Shown here piece by piece: positions 9,480 through 20,803 of a DNA stretch of 64,000 bases. The notes beneath the pieces were generated by a model that saw nothing but the letters and a program-made list of their open reading frames with translations, did not search any database and was not told the DNA's origin. The stretch is taken from assembly GCA_025201705.1 (NCBI GenBank), contig MU616573.1, positions 1 to 64,000 of the forward strand. Reading direction: 5' to 3'. Each line of letters begins with the position of its first letter. Positions within the stretch are counted from its first letter, which is position 1. The DNA is from Dissophora ornata. Taxonomy: Eukaryota; Mortierellomycota; Mortierellomycetes; Mortierellales; Mortierellaceae. Position numbers and translations under genes: made by a program.

Positions 9480-9484
9480 TTTTT
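9480..9484 (+). terminator. Pol III terminator (T5) after tRNA-Gly
   Basis: A run of five T starts 3 nt after the tRNA end, the normal position and length for Pol III termination. Confidence 0.75.
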
Positions 9485-10702
9485 CCCCAAAGGGGATGTT
9501 TTTTTGCCCGGTCAGGACACGACTTTTGGACGCTGTTGTCGAGGATGGGGTTGAATCATTTTATGGAGGGTTGAGAGAGACAGTTCCCGATGTCGAGATG
9601 TCGATGGTTGTTTCCCTTTGGAACACTAGAATAACGACGCGCTATGGCGTCGCTTAATGTTTAGTGAAAGAACAGAGAGCGCGTCTAGAGAGGACTAAAC
9701 TACAAATGGAGGCAGCGCTACGCTGCCAATCAAAAATTTTGGCCATCATGGATAGCAATGGCAACGTTTGCACCATGACCTTTACCTTTGTCGCGACAGA
9801 CATCTCTGCAAATATGGTTTACTTGCGAGTTGTAGTCGACAAAATGTGCAGTTGTTGTCGCCACCGCCTTTTTTTTTTTTTTTTTTTTCGTGAGTACGCA
9901 GAGTATTTCTTTTGAGCGAAGAGGGAGCGCAAAGTTATGCTTCTGAGAATATGATCAGTATTGGTGATGACTTCAACGATTTGTTAACCATGGTACCATA
10001 ATCAAGAGGTCAAAGAGCCAAACAGCAGCAGGACCGTCATCACTATCACGAGTACGAAAGAGAAGGAGCTATGAGATACCATACTACGTCTTCATGCGTC
10101 TGTGACATGAGCGAACGTGTCCTGGAGCTCAATAAAGGAGGCTGCCAGTCGGATTACCAAAAATACACGATGAATCCTTTTCATACTGGAAGCTAGTTTA
10201 GCGAAGAGGGCATTATAACTGCCAAGAGCGAAGGGGGGGAGGTACATCCATGTCCGCCTCTTTCTCGAGACCCTTCACCTAGCGGCAGCAGCAGTCATGG
10301 TAGCAAGTACTATCTAGCGGTATTGAGGCTTTCTTTTCAGCTTGAGGCGAGTCATACAAGGGAACAAAGAGCAGCATCACTAACTAGCCTTGTCTTATTC
10401 CATTCTACAATGTCCGCGCTACCTGCTATCCATTTAGCAGAACAAGGGACAGCTTTTCCATCTCGCTGGGACCTGACAAATACACGAGATTAGGATTATC
10501 CCTGCGAATAATAGTCATACAATTAAGATCATCCAGATCGGTGTAATGCCTGCACCCCCCTTTTTTTTTTGTAGGACACAGGACACAGGACACAAGGTTA
10601 ATTCGCATTTAATTTTATTTTTTTTGAAGAGTGGGTCGGTGCGCACTCTGGAGAAAAATGATATCAGTTTCTGCGAGGGAGCAGGGTGGTTCCTGCCACA
10701 CT
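9485..10702. other. Intergenic, no supportable gene
   Basis: About 1.2 kb with only short open frames lacking protein-like character. Simple features: a T-run at about 9869-9888 and a tandem GGACACA stretch around 10574-10592. I see nothing else in it. Confidence 0.45.
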
Positions 10703-10879
10703 CTAGTTCTTGTAGTGCGGTCCCTTATTGCCGTAGGTTTGATCGCAGCCCAGGCCATTATCATAGCAGAGGTAGGGTGTCGGGAGAGGGGCTGCTTGTA
10801 CAGTAACGCCGCTCAAAGTCATGAAAACGATGGCGGCAATCGAGAAGAGAGCGATCAGCGACAGCTTTGGGGAATACAT
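10703..10879 (-). CDS. Small secreted peptide precursor (58 aa)
   Basis: The frame from the ATG at 10879 gives 58 aa. Residues about 1-30 form a classic signal peptide: basic start MYSPK, a long hydrophobic core (LIALFSIAAIVFM) and a likely cleavage after VQA. The mature part would be about 28 aa, starting APLPTP, with two cysteines spaced C-x6-C (CYDNGLGC) and a basic tail. A longer in-frame start exists upstream, but the leader then no longer begins at the N-terminus, so the internal ATG is preferred. A TATA-like TTTAAATA lies on this strand near 11063-11070. No family recognised; a secreted peptide or small effector is possible. The two cysteines could form one disulphide. Confidence 0.55.
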   Translation of the reverse strand: MYSPKLSLIALFSIAAIVFMTLSGVTVQAAPLPTPYLCYDNGLGCDQTYGNKGPHYKN

Positions 10880-12589
10880 GGTTTGCTGTTTTTCGGTTTG
10901 AGGAAGACGCAAAGTTTCAGGGTGGGGTCTCAAAAGGAACAGGGGAATAGGGAAGAAGTCTCGTTCAACGGGTGGGAAATGCACTGGTTTTGAGGGTTCT
11001 CAAGGAACGCAGGAGACAGATGAGTGGATGAGAAAAGAGAGGGAATTGGGCGGTGGCAAAGGCGTATTTAAACACTGGGGTGATGCTTACTTGGCCTGCG
11101 TTCGGAATTTTATTTTCTTGTATTGCTCCCGATGCCACTCCCTCTACACGTTGCTCCTCCTCATAACCACTATGCAGCTCTATCAATTTACCTCGTTCCT
11201 CTTGTTGCTGTTCTTGTTCCAATTCTCTCCTTCCAGCTCTTCTCTTTCGTACTCTTGCTCATGCTCTCACTATTCTTATCGTTCACAAAACAAAAATTTC
11301 AAATGGACATCTATTCTATCCCTCGAAATCGTGCACGATGAACTATGGCAAAGGATATTTTATACACAGACATGTTTAGGGCTCATCGCTAAATGAATGA
11401 CAAGACTCGAGCGACAAGCCAGGGGAAGAGGAAATGGGAGGGAAAGGGGTAGTGGGGCAGAAATCCGCGCCAGTCGAATTACTTTGCTGGGTTTCGGTGG
11501 CACTATTAGTGGTCTCCTTAATTCTCCTTTTGCTTCTCGAGGAGGAATCGAAGAACGGAACCAGGTCTAAATTTCAGTTCAAAAGAAGAAGAAAAGAAGG
11601 TAATAATGGATGAGTCAACAAAAGGCTATGGAGGTGCGAGGAGTTTCATATAGCAGAGAGAGAAAGAGAGGGGAGCCTCCTATCATGGGACCCAGTACTC
11701 CATGTACATGGAGGAGAAGGAAAAAAAAACCAAGAGCCAGGGACTCTTTGTTTACAGATGCAAAGAGACCGTTGCAAAGAAAAAAATGTGTCACGCAGTA
11801 CACGTACGGACGCGCCGGACCATGGCAGGCCTTTCCCTCGCTACAGCTTTATTTTTAACGGTTTATTACTGCCATGAAAGAAATGGTCCTGAAGGAAGAC
11901 AGAACGGGTGGAAAAGGAGTCTGCAGAAAAAAGATGGAGGACATTCGAGTCCCAGTTCCTTTTGCATAGGCATCATTACCACAGAGGACACCGCTCAAGC
12001 CAGCCATCATTGATGTCACGCATACATTGGATTTTAAACCTACACCGAGCCAGGTGGGACACATAGGCGCCCAATAGAAACTAATCTAGTTTATTAGAGT
12101 CGCGACGTGCGGATTGTGAGGCTCCCTTATTGAGAGCAGTGAGATTGCCATTTTGCTCTGTTCCCTGCTTTGAAACGAGCGCGGAGATAGGGGGAGGAAG
12201 AAAGCCATTTGTACATACAACGCCGCGTTTTTTTTCCGCATACATTTATCCTGCAGCATACCGCTAGTGTTCCCTATTGTCGATTCGCAAGCTGCAGCCA
12301 AGGCAGCAAAGCATTGAAAATCCGTATACACGCTTCGCACTAGTACATTCTAGGTCATTTTAAGCTACACAAAGTCACTACTCACTTTTGGAGATCATTC
12401 GCGGCTCTTTCTTGCTGACATCCATGCAATCGATTACCAAAAGATGATGTGAATTGTATTAAATCCCCGCTTTGCATTCTGTTCTAATAATGAAGATTGG
12501 CCTTTTATGCCCGAGTGATTTAGACCGACTTTCTAGCCAGCATCCCTGCACAAGATTTTGGCGCAGCTTCGTATACGCCAGAGAATCTC
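10880..12589. other. Intergenic, no supportable gene
   Basis: About 1.7 kb with T-rich and A-rich tracts. Open frames on both strands are short, mutually overlapping and of biased composition (for example the Ser/Leu/Phe-rich frames at 11028-11396 and the Lys/Arg-rich ones near 11700). The first 200 bp probably hold the promoter of the small secreted peptide gene on the minus strand. Confidence 0.45.
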
Positions 12590-14300
12590 AACCTCATTTT
12601 TCGCCTTCGCCCACTCCGATAACAAGACTGGGTAGCGTGTCGTTCGCTAGGAGGATATTGAGCGATTCGTTGAGAAACGGTCAGCATGCTGTGGCGTTTA
12701 TGACGGGCGAGAACTTGGAGTAAGTGCTAAACAAGACATGGAAGAGTACGTTATCGAAAACTGATAAATTAGAGTGATGGCACAAAATGTACCTTCAAAT
12801 TATCCCGACACCCTTATCCCGCTGATGTGCTGATGACCAATTACCATCCAGGAGTTGTACTCGAGGCGGCCATCAGCAGTACTAGGATTCAGTCCATCGT
12901 GGCGTTAAATGAGGGACAGCAGCCCACCACAGTGGTCTCTTTTACGGCAGAGAACTGTCTGGAGCATTTCCCACCATCGCGCGTGGGCACCGCCAGTACC
13001 CACTTGACACCTCAGCAGCCATCAAACATGTCTAGTGTTTGTGACGACGTCGTTCTCGAACCCACCGATAATAGCCTTGTGGTCTACTCTCCGGACATGG
13101 ATGGTCGTGCACGTCCGTTGACCCAACCCTGCTATGAGCTGCACACCTCTGAGTTGGAAGTAATCATATCCTATCCGGAGAATCAAGTTACGAGCATCAA
13201 GGATGCTGCGGATGTGCATGCCCAGAATATGAAGGCTGAGATGGACAAGAACAAGGTACTTCAGGATTAGTTGGCCAAGATCCAAGAGCAGATGTACGAA
13301 GCCTAGCAGCAAAAGATGCAAGTGGAGAAGCAACAGTCGGACCCGTATACAGTCCGTCTTTACTCAGACCTACGGGCCTCACGAATATCCGATTCCACCT
13401 CTGTTTATTGCACAACCCAAGGCAACGCGGGTTCAAGATAGGCTAGGTAGCCCGTTCTCGAACTAGTTCCAACCTTTCTTCTTGTGTGAGTGTGGAACTC
13501 ATACGACGACCGAAGGAAGCAGGATCCCTCTCGAGATCCATTTGGCCAAGTATGCGGATCATATGTCTTGACGCGGAGATTCAATGAGATCATCTGCTTG
13601 ATTACATCAACGAAGGAAAGGATGTTACAAAGAGAGAGCGCCTCCGCTCCAAGTATCATTTCGAACGTAAATCCACACTAGCGGAGATATCTGAGACTCT
13701 TGTCTCGGAATCCAAAAAGGGAGATGACCATGGCCTTGCGGTCGATAGGAAGGATATTGCCCGAGTTTTCCGTCAACATTGTTGTTACTCAAGGCGACTT
13801 CTACATTTAGTAATACATACACAGTGGAAGAGGCCACGCGATCAAATGCTCCTTGGCGTGGAGTACTTTGAACTCCGCCCTTTTTAGAGGGCAGTGCTCA
13901 GTGCGACAAGGTGGACCAACTGACTCGTCGACACGATGCCTTTGAGCCATGGATTTCACATCTCAGTATGAAGTTCATGAGTAGAGTAAACCTTCCACGA
14001 CTGGTATCTTTTGGATTAACAAACTTCGATGAATCCTATCTCTCAAAGGCAGAACTCCGATGGATCGTCGCTTTGATCACAACTCCACCAGTTACACCAG
14101 CGCCATCTTCGTATTCGAAATCGACTTTGATGTAACATGTTCTAGCCGATTTGCATTCGGCGAACTCGAGCGGCACATCTGACACATGAACACCGCTGAA
14201 GTTTCGTCTGATGAGCATTAGACTCTGGCCTGAGGACTGGAGGACTCTTATTGGGGTGAGTGATTTCTCTGCGCTGGTGACACACGGGGGTCCTTTCAGG
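12590..14300 (+). pseudogene. Decayed copy of the N-module/coiled-coil/LRR-like family
   Basis: Degraded relative of the genes at 47531-50933 and 51742-55129. The N-module survives as NGQHAVAFM..ENLE followed by a GTAAGT at the family's intron position (about 12719). Exon 2 retains YHPGVVLEA, then after low-complexity sequence a DNA stretch (about 13345-13555) closely follows the coiled-coil end and the 'FFLCECGAHT' domain of the intact copy but contains in-frame stops and indels. The C-terminal part survives as WISHLSMKF...YLSKAELRWI and PEDWRTL (about 13945-14250). Most of the central 1.4 kb of the LRR-like region is missing. Boundaries are approximate. Confidence 0.82.
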
Positions 14301-14827
14301 CCCTTTGTTCGCAAGGAACCGTACAAATCCTTTGATCACACGGCACGTATCTCCCATGTTCCTGTCTTTGGCGCTCCTCACCATGGTCTCCAGCTCATTT
14401 GGATTGAAGTGATTTGCCCACCACATAGCATGGCAAGCATACTGGACGATTTAGTAAACGCATCTTTGACAGAGGCGAGCCATAAGTGCCGGAGATAAGT
14501 GTATCCTCACTGTTGCTCGTTATCGCAGCAATTGAAGAACTTCAACCCCCCCCCCTGTTCCGTTTCCTTTTTTTTAATTAGATGTTGCTCATCCTTGACC
14601 CCAGCAGTCGTACGTGTCTGGTTATTCTCCTCTGTGACCGATGCAATGAGACGTTCGAGGTGGGCCCTTTCTTGTGCTTGGTGTAAGTCGCGTCGTGAGT
14701 CGATCTCGTATCTCTTGTAGATTTGGCGAAGTTGTGCTGCTATAAACTGCTGTGTTTAGTGACGGCTAAGCCTATTATTCTTACTAATACAAACGACAAA
14801 TTTAGAGAAAGTGTGAAAGTGTGACAG
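14301..14827. other. Intergenic
   Basis: No gene seen. The first part may still be very diverged 3' sequence of the preceding pseudogene. A C-run (about 14545-14553) and a T-run follow. Confidence 0.35.
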
Positions 14828-14835
14828 TATAAAAG
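14828..14835 (+). promoter_or_regulatory. TATA box of the small gene at 14936
   Basis: TATAAAAG at 14828, about 108 nt before the ATG at 14936, with a second TATAAAA at about 14837. This is among the best TATA matches in the gene-poor block and is a main reason to believe the short ORF downstream. Confidence 0.5.
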
Positions 14836-14935
14836 TTATAAAACCCCGGTTCTGAAGGAGACAGACCTACAATCTCAACCCCCCATTCCCAAAACACACC
14901 CAGCACCGATATATCGAGATCAGACTCCAGAGAAA

Positions 14936-15160
14936 ATGAGCCGAACATCGTGGAACTATGACCGCATGGTGCGACTCCAGTACCACCAAAGAAACCCCAC
15001 CGTACAGCTACATCCTGTCACTTGGCCGCCTCAACAGTTGTCAGCTTCTGCTCCGTATGGATCAAGTCAAGTTCCGCACTGGGCAACCCAGACTGAGAGC
15101 ACTCCCGGGCAGTCAACGCCGCCCACAAATGTTCCACGGCAGATCAGTCAAGCGCCATAG
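14936..15160 (+). CDS. Small Gln/Pro/Ser-rich protein (74 aa), candidate gene
   Basis: A 74-aa frame starting MSRTSWNYDRM, rich in Gln, Pro and Ser, without recognisable domain, signal peptide or membrane segment. The support is contextual: a strong TATA box about 108 nt upstream, a purine-pyrimidine leader containing CAACCCC and AAAACACACCCA, and AATAAA at 15219-15224 some 60 nt after the stop. Together they outline a transcript of about 380 nt. The composition could also arise by chance in C-rich DNA, so function and even coding status are unproven. Confidence 0.4.
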   Translation: MSRTSWNYDRMVRLQYHQRNPTVQLHPVTWPPQQLSASAPYGSSQVPHWATQTESTPGQSTPPTNVPRQISQAP

Positions 15161-15572
15161 TTGAAGAATTATGTACTGTCGCACGTCTTGTTTGTTGCCA
15201 GTTTATGTCCTTCATCCTAATAAAATCATAAACTATTAGTTACGATTAATAGCTGTCCAAGGCCATGATTTCATACCACCAACGGTGCCTTCATAGCCGT
15301 GATCCTACTGTCCGTCATCGTTGCAGCTCTGAGATGAAACACCAGCAGGTTGATCCAGTTCTTGTTTTTTCCAAGGAGCTGCAATGGAAGTGCACGCGTC
15401 ACAGGCAGTCTTGATTCTTGAAGATGTTCAATTTAAGCTTTTCAGGTTTGGCGGCTCGTGCGCTGATGCAGTGTTGACGCCATTGTGCAGAACAGAAAGT
15501 ATTGCTTGGAAGTAACCCATCATTACAAACTTTTGCCTCCAGCGCCTCCAGCGCCTCCTGCATCCCTATTTT

Positions 15573-15880
15573 TCATTCGCGAACCGTATTTTTGAGTAGC
15601 GCAACGGCGGCTTGCATGTACTCTAGCGTACGCTTTCTGTTTTTGTTTTCATGCACAATGGCGCCTAGCTTCATGCACAAGTCCTTCAACTCCCACCCGC
15701 AATCATTAAACCTCTCGGCGACGGCCCTGTCCTCTTTTCTCTTCCTTGCTTCGGAGGCTTCGGCTTTTGATGTAATCAGGGAATGGACAGGACTGAAGGA
15801 GGGTTTTTTCTGTTTCCACAGCGACATAATAATTTGCGTCCGTTCTGGAGAACGATCTAACCATTTTGCAATATGGAATT
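15573..15880 (-). other. Charged, helix-prone open frame, possible exon or element remnant
   Basis: On the minus strand an open frame can be followed from about 15880 (WLDRSPERTQ) through an ATG at 15827 to a stop at 15573. It is rich in Lys, Glu and Arg with helix-forming composition. I do not recognise a family. Absence of good flanking exons and the nearby inverted 'EWTS' frames suggest a relic of a mobile or multicopy element rather than a working gene. Confidence 0.25.
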
Positions 15881-16848
15881 AAAGTGCGAGGGTACATTTG
15901 AGTTGACCGGTCAGACGTCCACTCAAATGGCGGGGCAACACACCAAGCGTAAAAAAAAAAAAAAAAAAAAAAAGTGCACTTAAAACAAACGGCACAAACC
16001 GTAAGCCTGCACTCGATCTCTGCACCTCTCACTTCACGTAGCCATGCGAAGTGCTGCATTTTCTGCGGTCGATACACCCTTTTTCAAAGGGACCCAACAA
16101 ATACTGCTAGGATGTGATGATCGTATACCATTGAACATTGCAATCACACAACAACTTGAAGCCCGATGCCTTGAACATATCCGTTTTGTGTTCTCGTTGA
16201 ATTGGGCAGCAGTAGACAGGGGCTGGAGCGTTGTCAATGCGAGCCCCCGAGTTGCGAGCTGGCTGAGTTCCGGAAGTACGCCTGACCCACAGCGACGCAA
16301 CAATGCCGACAACGCAACACCCTCCCCAACACTACCCGGAACGAACGCAATGGAACGACAATGCCGATAACCCCTCCCCCCCCCAACAACATTCCCCGGA
16401 ACGATCGCTTGATCCGCAGAGGAGCAACATTACCGACAGCCCGGTGCCTTTTCCTGAATCCGCATTGGACACAGGCTATGAAGAAAAATGGGATGGATGA
16501 TCCAGTCTGCTTTTATTTTGGCCACACACAGAACATGAGTTGACCCAGGCACCATTTGAGTGGACATCTACGAAGCTTGACAACATATTACAGTTTCAAC
16601 ATCACATAGTTATTTCTGTGCTTCTGGGCCATGCATGCAAGAAGGGTGGTAATGTAGTGGCAGCCACGTTACGCATTCGTGAAATTGGTCAAACTGTTCA
16701 CTTATCCTCGATCATGATGTCCTGGCGACATTTCCTGTATTTCCGAACCCACAGTTTCAGCGCTGATTTAAGCTTACTTCAAAACTTTGAACTAGATAGA
16801 ATGTGCGTACGTGGAAACCATCAAAAAGGCCTGGAAACCTAATTCTAG

Positions 16849-17092
16849 GCCGCCGAGGAGTGCGCTGTCATCTTACTGTCGTGCTCTGCAATCCACATCC
16901 TCATCACCCTCATCCTCCTCAAGCCAGAGCTCGTCGAAGTCCGCCCATTCCTCACTTTAAACCCTCTTTCTGCCGCCTTTCGTTATTGCTACCTCGCCTC
17001 TGCCGCGAGCATCTTGTTCCCAGGCACGACTTTAGATATGGATGATATGACTGCGACTGACTTTGACGAGTTGGACGATACCCTCGTCTGAA
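16849..17092 (+). other. Terminal-exon-like open frame ending in an acidic tail
   Basis: An acceptor-like TTCTAG at 16843-16848 is followed by an open frame with codon-like third-position bias, a hydrophobic stretch (HILITLILL), then LKPELVEVRPF and an acidic end TDFDELDDTLV before TGA. AATAAA follows at once (17091). A plausible upstream donor GTACGT lies at 16807, at the end of the open frame starting at 16540, and the phase fits. The resulting product is not recognised. Confidence 0.25.
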
Positions 17093-19746
17093 TAAAGCTT
17101 ATAGGCATCTGCAAAACGCGTCTTTGCGCTCTCTTTCTCTTCTCTTTTTTTTTTTGGCCTCTTTCATTGCTCTGGCATCAACGATTTCTTCAAGGCAAGA
17201 TGTTTCACTTTCTTACTAGTTATCAACGTATAATGATACCTGTATGCTGCTGTGACCTATGGGAAATATGATTATTCGAAGCGCCGACGCAGAGAGAGGC
17301 CCCGGCTGCCCCGGCTGCCACGGACAGCTGTTGGAGACGCGGGTAAAAAGCAACTACAGCACCAAAGACAAACTTTTTTGCGTCTTACCTTGTCCGAATG
17401 GGCTTTCAACAGCTAAACCGTTTCTGTTGTTTATTGCTTCCTAATGTAGGAGTCGCTGGTGTCCCCAGGTAACTACGCGGCCTTCGTTTTTGAATTTTTT
17501 TCTTTAGCTATGTTATAGATGCACATTCTATTATTTGTCTCTAGTCAAGGCAACTAGAGGCCGGCTTCCGGTGTGACATATGGGCCCTATCTTTGGACAC
17601 CAATGGCCACACTGTCCTTCGGAGGTCAGACAGTGCCGAGTGGCCCTTCGCGCTGGTCCGGTAACGTGCTATGCACAAGCACCGTGTGGAGCGGTGCATA
17701 GTCATGTGGACTAAAGTGAGCCATCTCTTTCCCAGCATTTGATTTTCATGTACAATGCAGCTATCCTTTGCAGGTCTGTAATAGATCGAAATGTTTTCCG
17801 GGCTGCTGAAAAAAAAAAATTGAGTGCATGGCTTCGATTGACGTTGCCAAGTTGAAATATATTAACTGTAGTAGAGGAGATCCCAGTAAAAGAGCAAATC
17901 TCATTCGAAGATCAAGACATCTTCTGGGCCATGACATTTTTGTGTTACTTGGGTGCTCTTCTCAGCCGATTCGCCGTAAAGGTTTGAATGAGTATGGGCT
18001 ATTCAAAATTACCCAGGTAGAGGCAACAGCAAGACAACCTCAGGAACTGGGTTAGCAAAGGACGTTGCACGTATGGCTAGCCCCGATCACACAACTGAAC
18101 CATTCACATAGTCCTGGCCAATACGCATTATGCAGTTGTTCTCTTAAGTTGCTTTCTTATATTCAGTCCTGATACGTAATGATGCTCCAATATTCACATC
18201 CTTTATTACGTGTTGATGTGGGGTCGGATCAGAATGGTGACCATCGCCGGGCTCAATGCTAAAGTTAAATCCTAGTTCTAATTCTTCAAGGTAATCACAG
18301 CCTAGCCGTCCAAGGTGGGCCGCTTAGCTCAGCTTTAAAAAAGAAGGATACGAAAACGGCGTTGTGTTTCGATCGGTAGAATAGCAACGACAACAATAAA
18401 GAGAATTATGATAAACTTACTTGAAGGAGATATGGCGCCAACTGCAGGATAAGCCTGTTCTTTTAATGATCCAGGAGCACAGCGAGCAAGAAAAAAAAAG
18501 GGATAGTTTCAAAATGAAACGGACTGGATCTCCAAATGGCACACATTCGAATGGATGTTGTCCTGCATCCACTGCGCATGTCCTCGATGATATCTGTGAA
18601 GCTTTGGAGATGGACTAGGGTCGTGTCTCTGAGCTTGCGAGGTGAAGAGAAGGAAGGAGAGTGTGAGGGGCGGCCGCAGCATGGCTGTGTGATCAAATTA
18701 GATGACACTGGTCGGGAACAGACGGAGATATGCCGGGAATTTGGAGCGCAGGGTGCAAATTGTCGTGCTGCATGCCCTGGCGCTCATTCTACTCCACATG
18801 TTCGAGTTTGTTTGCCCTGAATTTGTGCATGAGAGCACATCCTAACGTCAGGCACAGGCCACACCCTGATTAAGATTAATTGGATCGATCACACACAACA
18901 AATCGTCCCTTCCCTTTTTGAACCAAAAATCGCTAGAAAATCAACGGCGCGTTTTGTCTTCAAGCTTTGACATGAAGTGTGCAGTGCTTTTTTGTCGCTT
19001 ACAGCAGGAGGTTGCCACCACCCACAACATTTTCTGTAATCCACACTCTGTACATCGCTGGATAATCTCAGCCAATCCTGTGCCTTGGAAGTCTCAGTCG
19101 CACCGTTTGCGTCATCAGTGTTTTCATTTTCTCTCGAGTTTTTTTGTTTTACACGTTTCCTCTCTTCTCTCTCCACGTCACTCCTCCTTCCTCACTTCAC
19201 TTTCCTCTACTTTCCCCCCCTCTCCATACTCCTCATTCCACTCCGAATGTAAATGGCTAATGACTAATGCCTTCATTTGCGTTCTTGTAATGCAATAGAT
19301 TAAAGTAAGTGAATGCAGAAGCGAAATGAGCCTTGTCGCACTTCTCTACACATCGTTTTTCTTTTACTTCTTTTTTTTTTCTTTCTTTTTTTGCACACAA
19401 CCAACACCATTTGCTCTTTTGTTTTCACGCGTCCTTCAGTTCCAGGGGCGAGCTGGCAGTAGTCCTTTATTCTCTTTTATCGTTTTTGTTTCTGTCTTTC
19501 CGCTTTTGTTGCTCGTTCGGGGTCAGCGAATTGTCGACGCTCCTAGTAGGTCGCTGAGGGTTGGGATGGCAATGGGTGACCCTGACATGGAGTCCTGCAC
19601 TCGTGGTCGCAGAGTGAAAGTGGACGAAGTGTTCTCGCTGCAAGCTGGGCCGATTGACCCAGCAGAAAGGTGGCCAGGATCAGTTCCCCCCAAACCCTAC
19701 AAGCCCTCCTTGACTGACCGGTAGCTGAGCTAGGATGCTGCCCCAA

Positions 19747-19952
19747 CATGTCCATGTGTAGTGCCTCTGCTGCTTCGCGTAGCAAGTGTGAGCGGACCTT
19801 CGGGGATGATGCTCTGCACCACACTTGTGAGGTATCCAGCGTAGACCATGGCATGGTGTTATCCATAGCGTTCTTGACATGACCATGAGTAGTGCCTCTG
19901 TTGCCTACCTCATTGTGTGGGGGGTATTCACCGTAGACCATGGCATGCTTTT
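19747..19952. repeat. Imperfect tandem duplication, unit about 120 bp
   Basis: CATGTCCATGTGTAGTGCCT at 19748 matches CATGACCATGAGTAGTGCCT at 19877, and GTATCCAGCGTAGACCATGG at about 19832 matches GTATTCACCGTAGACCATGG at about 19924. Order and spacing agree with a tandem duplication with a shortened second unit. Confidence 0.7.
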
Positions 19953-20011
19953 TTATTTATTTATTATTATTTTGTTTTCTCTTTTCTCTTTATTGTTTCT
20001 TTTTTTTTTTT

Positions 20012-20021
20012 NNNNNNNNNN
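20012..20021. other. Assembly gap (10 N) inside a T-run
   Basis: Ten N flanked by at least nine T on both sides. True length of the homopolymer, and any sequence lost within it, is unknown. Confidence 0.99.
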
Positions 20022-20803
20022 TTTTTTTTTGCGAGCGATATCGTCCATCTGTTTGGTTCGACCGATTCGAGAATAATACCAAGTGCCTGGCCTTTTATCG
20101 ATCCATCCGATCACCGGTCGACCCGAGCGATTCGAGGAGAGTAGCAGGTGCCCAATCCCGGCCCGATCGACTGTCGTGGCGCACATTATCGAGACTAGTC
20201 CTTGACCGATCATAGACACCTTCAATAAATCTCTTTTTCAATGAAAGAACTCAATCTTGCGTAAAAAAAATAATACGATCGAGGGCCTACGCTGACAAAG
20301 TGACGCAAGAAAAGTACACGCGCATTCACGAAAGCCACGCAATTTACCATGTTGCAGTAATACGAGTAATACGACTCTCGTTCACAAGCATTCCTTGCTC
20401 GTGGTCCGTGCATCGTTTGTATTCAGCTTTCTACTTTCTGATTTAAAATCTGGGACCTTGCTGCACAGGTGGTCAAATTGTTGGTGCAGCGACCATGCAG
20501 CTGTCATCAAACGGAGCCCCATGCTATCATAACCACTGAAAATAGAGAAACTGCAATGAAATAAAAACCTCTTATGCATCCGACATTCCTGCCGTCAATC
20601 CGTCCTCCAGACAGAAAACGCCTCCCAGCATGGAGCTCTCTGTGGTAAAAAAAAATATGAAAAAAATTCTTTCTTTCGTACAATCCCCGCAATACATGTC
20701 CCTGAGATCGAGACCATGTCCGCGAATTTTTTTTTTGCTGGGTATCATACGCATGTAAATACGCGTTAATTTTATTAAACACTACAATATGCTTGCGGCG
20801 TTC

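Larger units (their letters stand above)
15241..20803. other. 5.5-kb gene-poor region with fragments and local duplications
   Basis: No complete gene is supportable. It holds possible remnants: a minus-strand frame near 15573-15880 and a terminal-exon-like frame at 16849-17092. A 14-bp inverted match (CCATTTGAGTGGAC at about 16553, reverse complement at about 15916) brackets an open frame with the 'EWTS' string on each strand. There is a short stem CTATGCAC/GTGCATAG near 17669-17702, a tandem duplication at 19747-19952 and a sequence gap at 20012-20021. A-runs and T-runs are frequent. Confidence 0.45.

Noticed and set aside
17669..17702. Stem CTATGCAC/GTGCATAG as an RNA gene
   Set aside because: An 8-bp stem with a 17-nt loop is too weak without conservation or transcription evidence.
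18421..18820. Overlapping 65-94 aa frames as a possible gene
   Set aside because: No promoter, splice or composition support and no recognisable motif.
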